NCBI GenBank assembly: GCA_003049485.1
Contig: PYST01000526.1
Coordinates: forward strand, 1 to 17,227
Length of the DNA: 17,227 nt
Direction: 5' to 3'
Source: Ophioceras dolichostomum
Taxonomy: Eukaryota; Ascomycota; Sordariomycetes; Magnaporthales; Ophioceraceae
The notes beneath the pieces were generated by a model. The model did not search any database and had not been told where the DNA came from. It saw only the letters and a list, made by a program, of their open reading frames with translations. A program made the position numbers and the translations under genes. Shown here piece by piece: positions 15,474 through 17,227 of the stretch (positions within the stretch are counted from its first letter, which is position 1; every line of letters begins with the position of its first letter).

Positions 15474-17082
15474 GGTTGGCGAGACGCAGTGCGCAAGGCG
15501 TAGTAAGACGCGAGACGCAAGAAGACACGAGCTGGGAGAGGACGGAGGAGTCCGAGAAAAAGAGACAGAATGATGATTCTCGTTGTGACCTAGGGAATCG
15601 CTAGCGAATTGCCAGATCGTCTAAGCCTCATAAACTGTGCCGAGTTGCAAATCTCGACTTAGAAATCAGAGGGGGAGGCCGCTTCAAATGCGCCCGAGAA
15701 TTCTAATTTTTTTTTTTTTGGAACAGCCCGCCGGCCTGTTTTCGATTGTCGTTGGCGCAAAGGTTCCCGTGTTTTTACACAAGTTCCGCACATGATCCTG
15801 CCCCGTGACCCACCCTGCGGCAGACGTGCTTGATCTCTAGGTACCTAGGTAGGTACCTACTCTGCATCGCCGTCCTGCAAGGACACGAAGCTAGTTATCC
15901 TCTATCGTTATGGCACTGGCCTTGCTGCCTTTCTGCAGTGATGTGGAGTTGACGTTCCCCACGCTAGTGCGTGCTGGATTCGCATTCTGCCGCCGATATT
16001 CATTCGAGTGAGGAGCAACCCGGGAGTGAGAAACCACCCTGTTTCTGACGGCCCTGTAAAGTTAGGTTCCCGATAACTGAACCCCATTCGATTCGGCCCC
16101 CATGTCCACCACCTCGCTACCAGTGTTGATACTGGTGTCCCGTGTGACTGTTGGTTTCCCGCGTGCCCACCCTTGACCCTCGACGCCGTTAAGATACAGA
16201 CACCACAGATACGGCCCACCTTGACCTTCGCCCTGTGCGAAATTGATGGTTGATGATGCTAGCCCGTGCATGTTCATTCCATAGGTATCTCTACTTATCT
16301 ACGTACCTATTTAGGGAGTCAGTCATTCTAATTCACAGGCTAATCGGTTGCCATCGTGTTTCATGACGCCTGTCTTCTCGGTATTCTGAGCGGGATCCCC
16401 TAGTGTACTATTGTTGACGTGAGAGATAGTCCATCAGGCTGTGGCCGTGGCTTCCGGTCGGCTTGACTCCGGGGCGAGTCCGTACCTGGCAGTATCTGCG
16501 GTTCCAACAGTTCCAGTGGCTCCAATGCTCTACTATTGAGACAGGCAATGAAGAGACCAACCGGGTCAGTGGCGGCAGCCACACCTCGGCCTGCCTAAAC
16601 AGCCTTGATCAGCCCTGGTCTGAACCGAATGTTCTAGGGAGGCCGTTGAAGTGTCCTACACATGTCATACGATGCCTCTCTTTTAGACTACATGGTACTA
16701 GTATATGCTCGTTTACGGCTGGGCCGGGACTGGTATTGGCCACCTTCCACCCACGCAGCGACCGCCACCCTGCTTCGCACCAGTACCTGACGAACATACA
16801 AAGAATAGTTTGTATGACCAAAGTCAGGTCCAAGAAGCGGCGATTCGAAACACGGAGACATGACAACAAGGCTAAGGCCAGACCTATGAAACCCCTTGAG
16901 CCCATCAGACCAGCCGACCGAGACATACCGTAGGTCGGTGGAAGAAATGGCCGATCGCGGTTGATCGCGGTGACTCTCCGGCTTTGCCTACCTCAACCAG
17001 GGTCGAAGATGACTTGGAGATATCGCCACGCTTCTAGAGTCATAGGTCTCAAAGCCGAGTGCTTCTTCGATGGCTCGTCGGC
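15474..17082. other. Intergenic DNA, no supported gene
   Basis: The first 200 bp upstream of 15473 hold the promoter of the 179-residue gene and a run of 13 T at 15707-15719. Frames of 103 codons (15908-16219, -) and 156 codons (16463-16933, +) were examined; neither shows domain-like sequence or usable splice context. A small dyad ACCAGT-GTTGAT-ACTGGT lies at 16119-16136. Confidence 0.5.
15837..15860. repeat. CTAGGTACCTAGGTAGGTACCT low-complexity patch
   Basis: Overlapping AGGTACCT and CCTAGGTA units form a largely self-complementary patch, related to the 13-bp tandem repeat at 430-455. It is intergenic, of unknown function and typical of dispersed short low-complexity DNA in fungal spacers. 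Confidence 0.7.
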
Positions 17083-17088
17083 TATAAA
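16953..17088 (+). promoter_or_regulatory. Candidate promoter of a gene to the right of the window
   Basis: Two copies of GATCGCGGT (16953-16961 and 16963-16971) are spaced exactly 10 bp apart, one helical turn. They lie about 110 bp upstream of a TATA box (TATAAA, 17083-17088). The sequence after the TATA box is CA-rich (AGACACCAGAACAGACAGACAACAG), like a fungal 5' leader, and contains no ATG up to the window end. The repeats could be a paired transcription-factor site; the factor is unknown. Confidence 0.4.
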
Positions 17089-17227
17089 GATCAGCGGACG
17101 GCGGAGGCATCAGATCCCTTCATCTAGGTAGACACCAGAACAGACAGACAACAGATCAATCCTGCCGATACAAACTAGACATTATTTCGTCCAAAGTCCC
17201 TTATTCACCTTGTCCATATTATCGCTA

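Noticed and set aside
16463..16933. 156-codon plus frame near the right end
   Set aside because: Random-looking sequence, poor start context and no recognisable domain.
1..17227. tRNA, rRNA and CRISPR arrays
   Set aside because: No GGTTCGA-type T-arm with matching stems, no rRNA-like stretch and no regularly spaced direct repeats were found by eye.

Overview
The window looks like nuclear DNA of a filamentous ascomycete (Pezizomycotina, probably a Sordariomycete). The signs are short introns (78-129 nt) with GTRNGN donors, CTAAY-type branch points and YAG acceptors, monocistronic genes on both strands with long gene-poor spacers, a Tad-like LINE fragment ending in (TAC)n, a short secreted fungal tyrosinase, and dispersed GGTACCTA-type low-complexity DNA. 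No bacterial, viral or CRISPR signature was seen.

Layout. 1-254 (-) is the 5' end of a gene running off the left edge. 477-818 (-) is a small uncharacterised protein. 819-2446 has no gene I can support. 2442-3692 is a transposon-rich patch: a solo LTR (2447-2679) with a perfect 5-bp target duplication, then a 5'-truncated non-LTR retrotransposon (2990-3676) with a 16-bp target duplication. 4084-5847 (+) encodes a 587-residue protein that I read as a possible distant ATP-grasp-fold protein with a basic/acidic insert. It converges on 6423-8330 (-), a two-exon gene for a SYLF-domain (Ysc84-like) lipid-binding protein with no SH3 domain but with polyproline and PY motifs. 9496-9927 (-) encodes a 143-residue secreted protein with a TATA box upstream. 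After about 2 kb of apparently empty DNA, 12154-13774 (+) is a five-exon gene that I could splice to a complete 415-residue short tyrosinase/catechol oxidase with all six copper-ligand histidines. 14934-15473 (-) is a 179-residue uncharacterised protein. The right end (15474-17227) is intergenic and closes with a TATA box and a 10-bp-phased direct repeat, probably the promoter of a + strand gene just outside the window.

The genes do not form an obvious pathway. Tyrosinase and the small secreted protein are extracellular, the SYLF protein should act at membranes/actin, and three proteins have no recognised function. I see no clear biosynthetic cluster. The best-supported results are the two transposon insertions defined to the base by their target duplications, the full splice model of the tyrosinase, and the SYLF protein's unusual architecture. 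The most open question is the 587-residue orphan.
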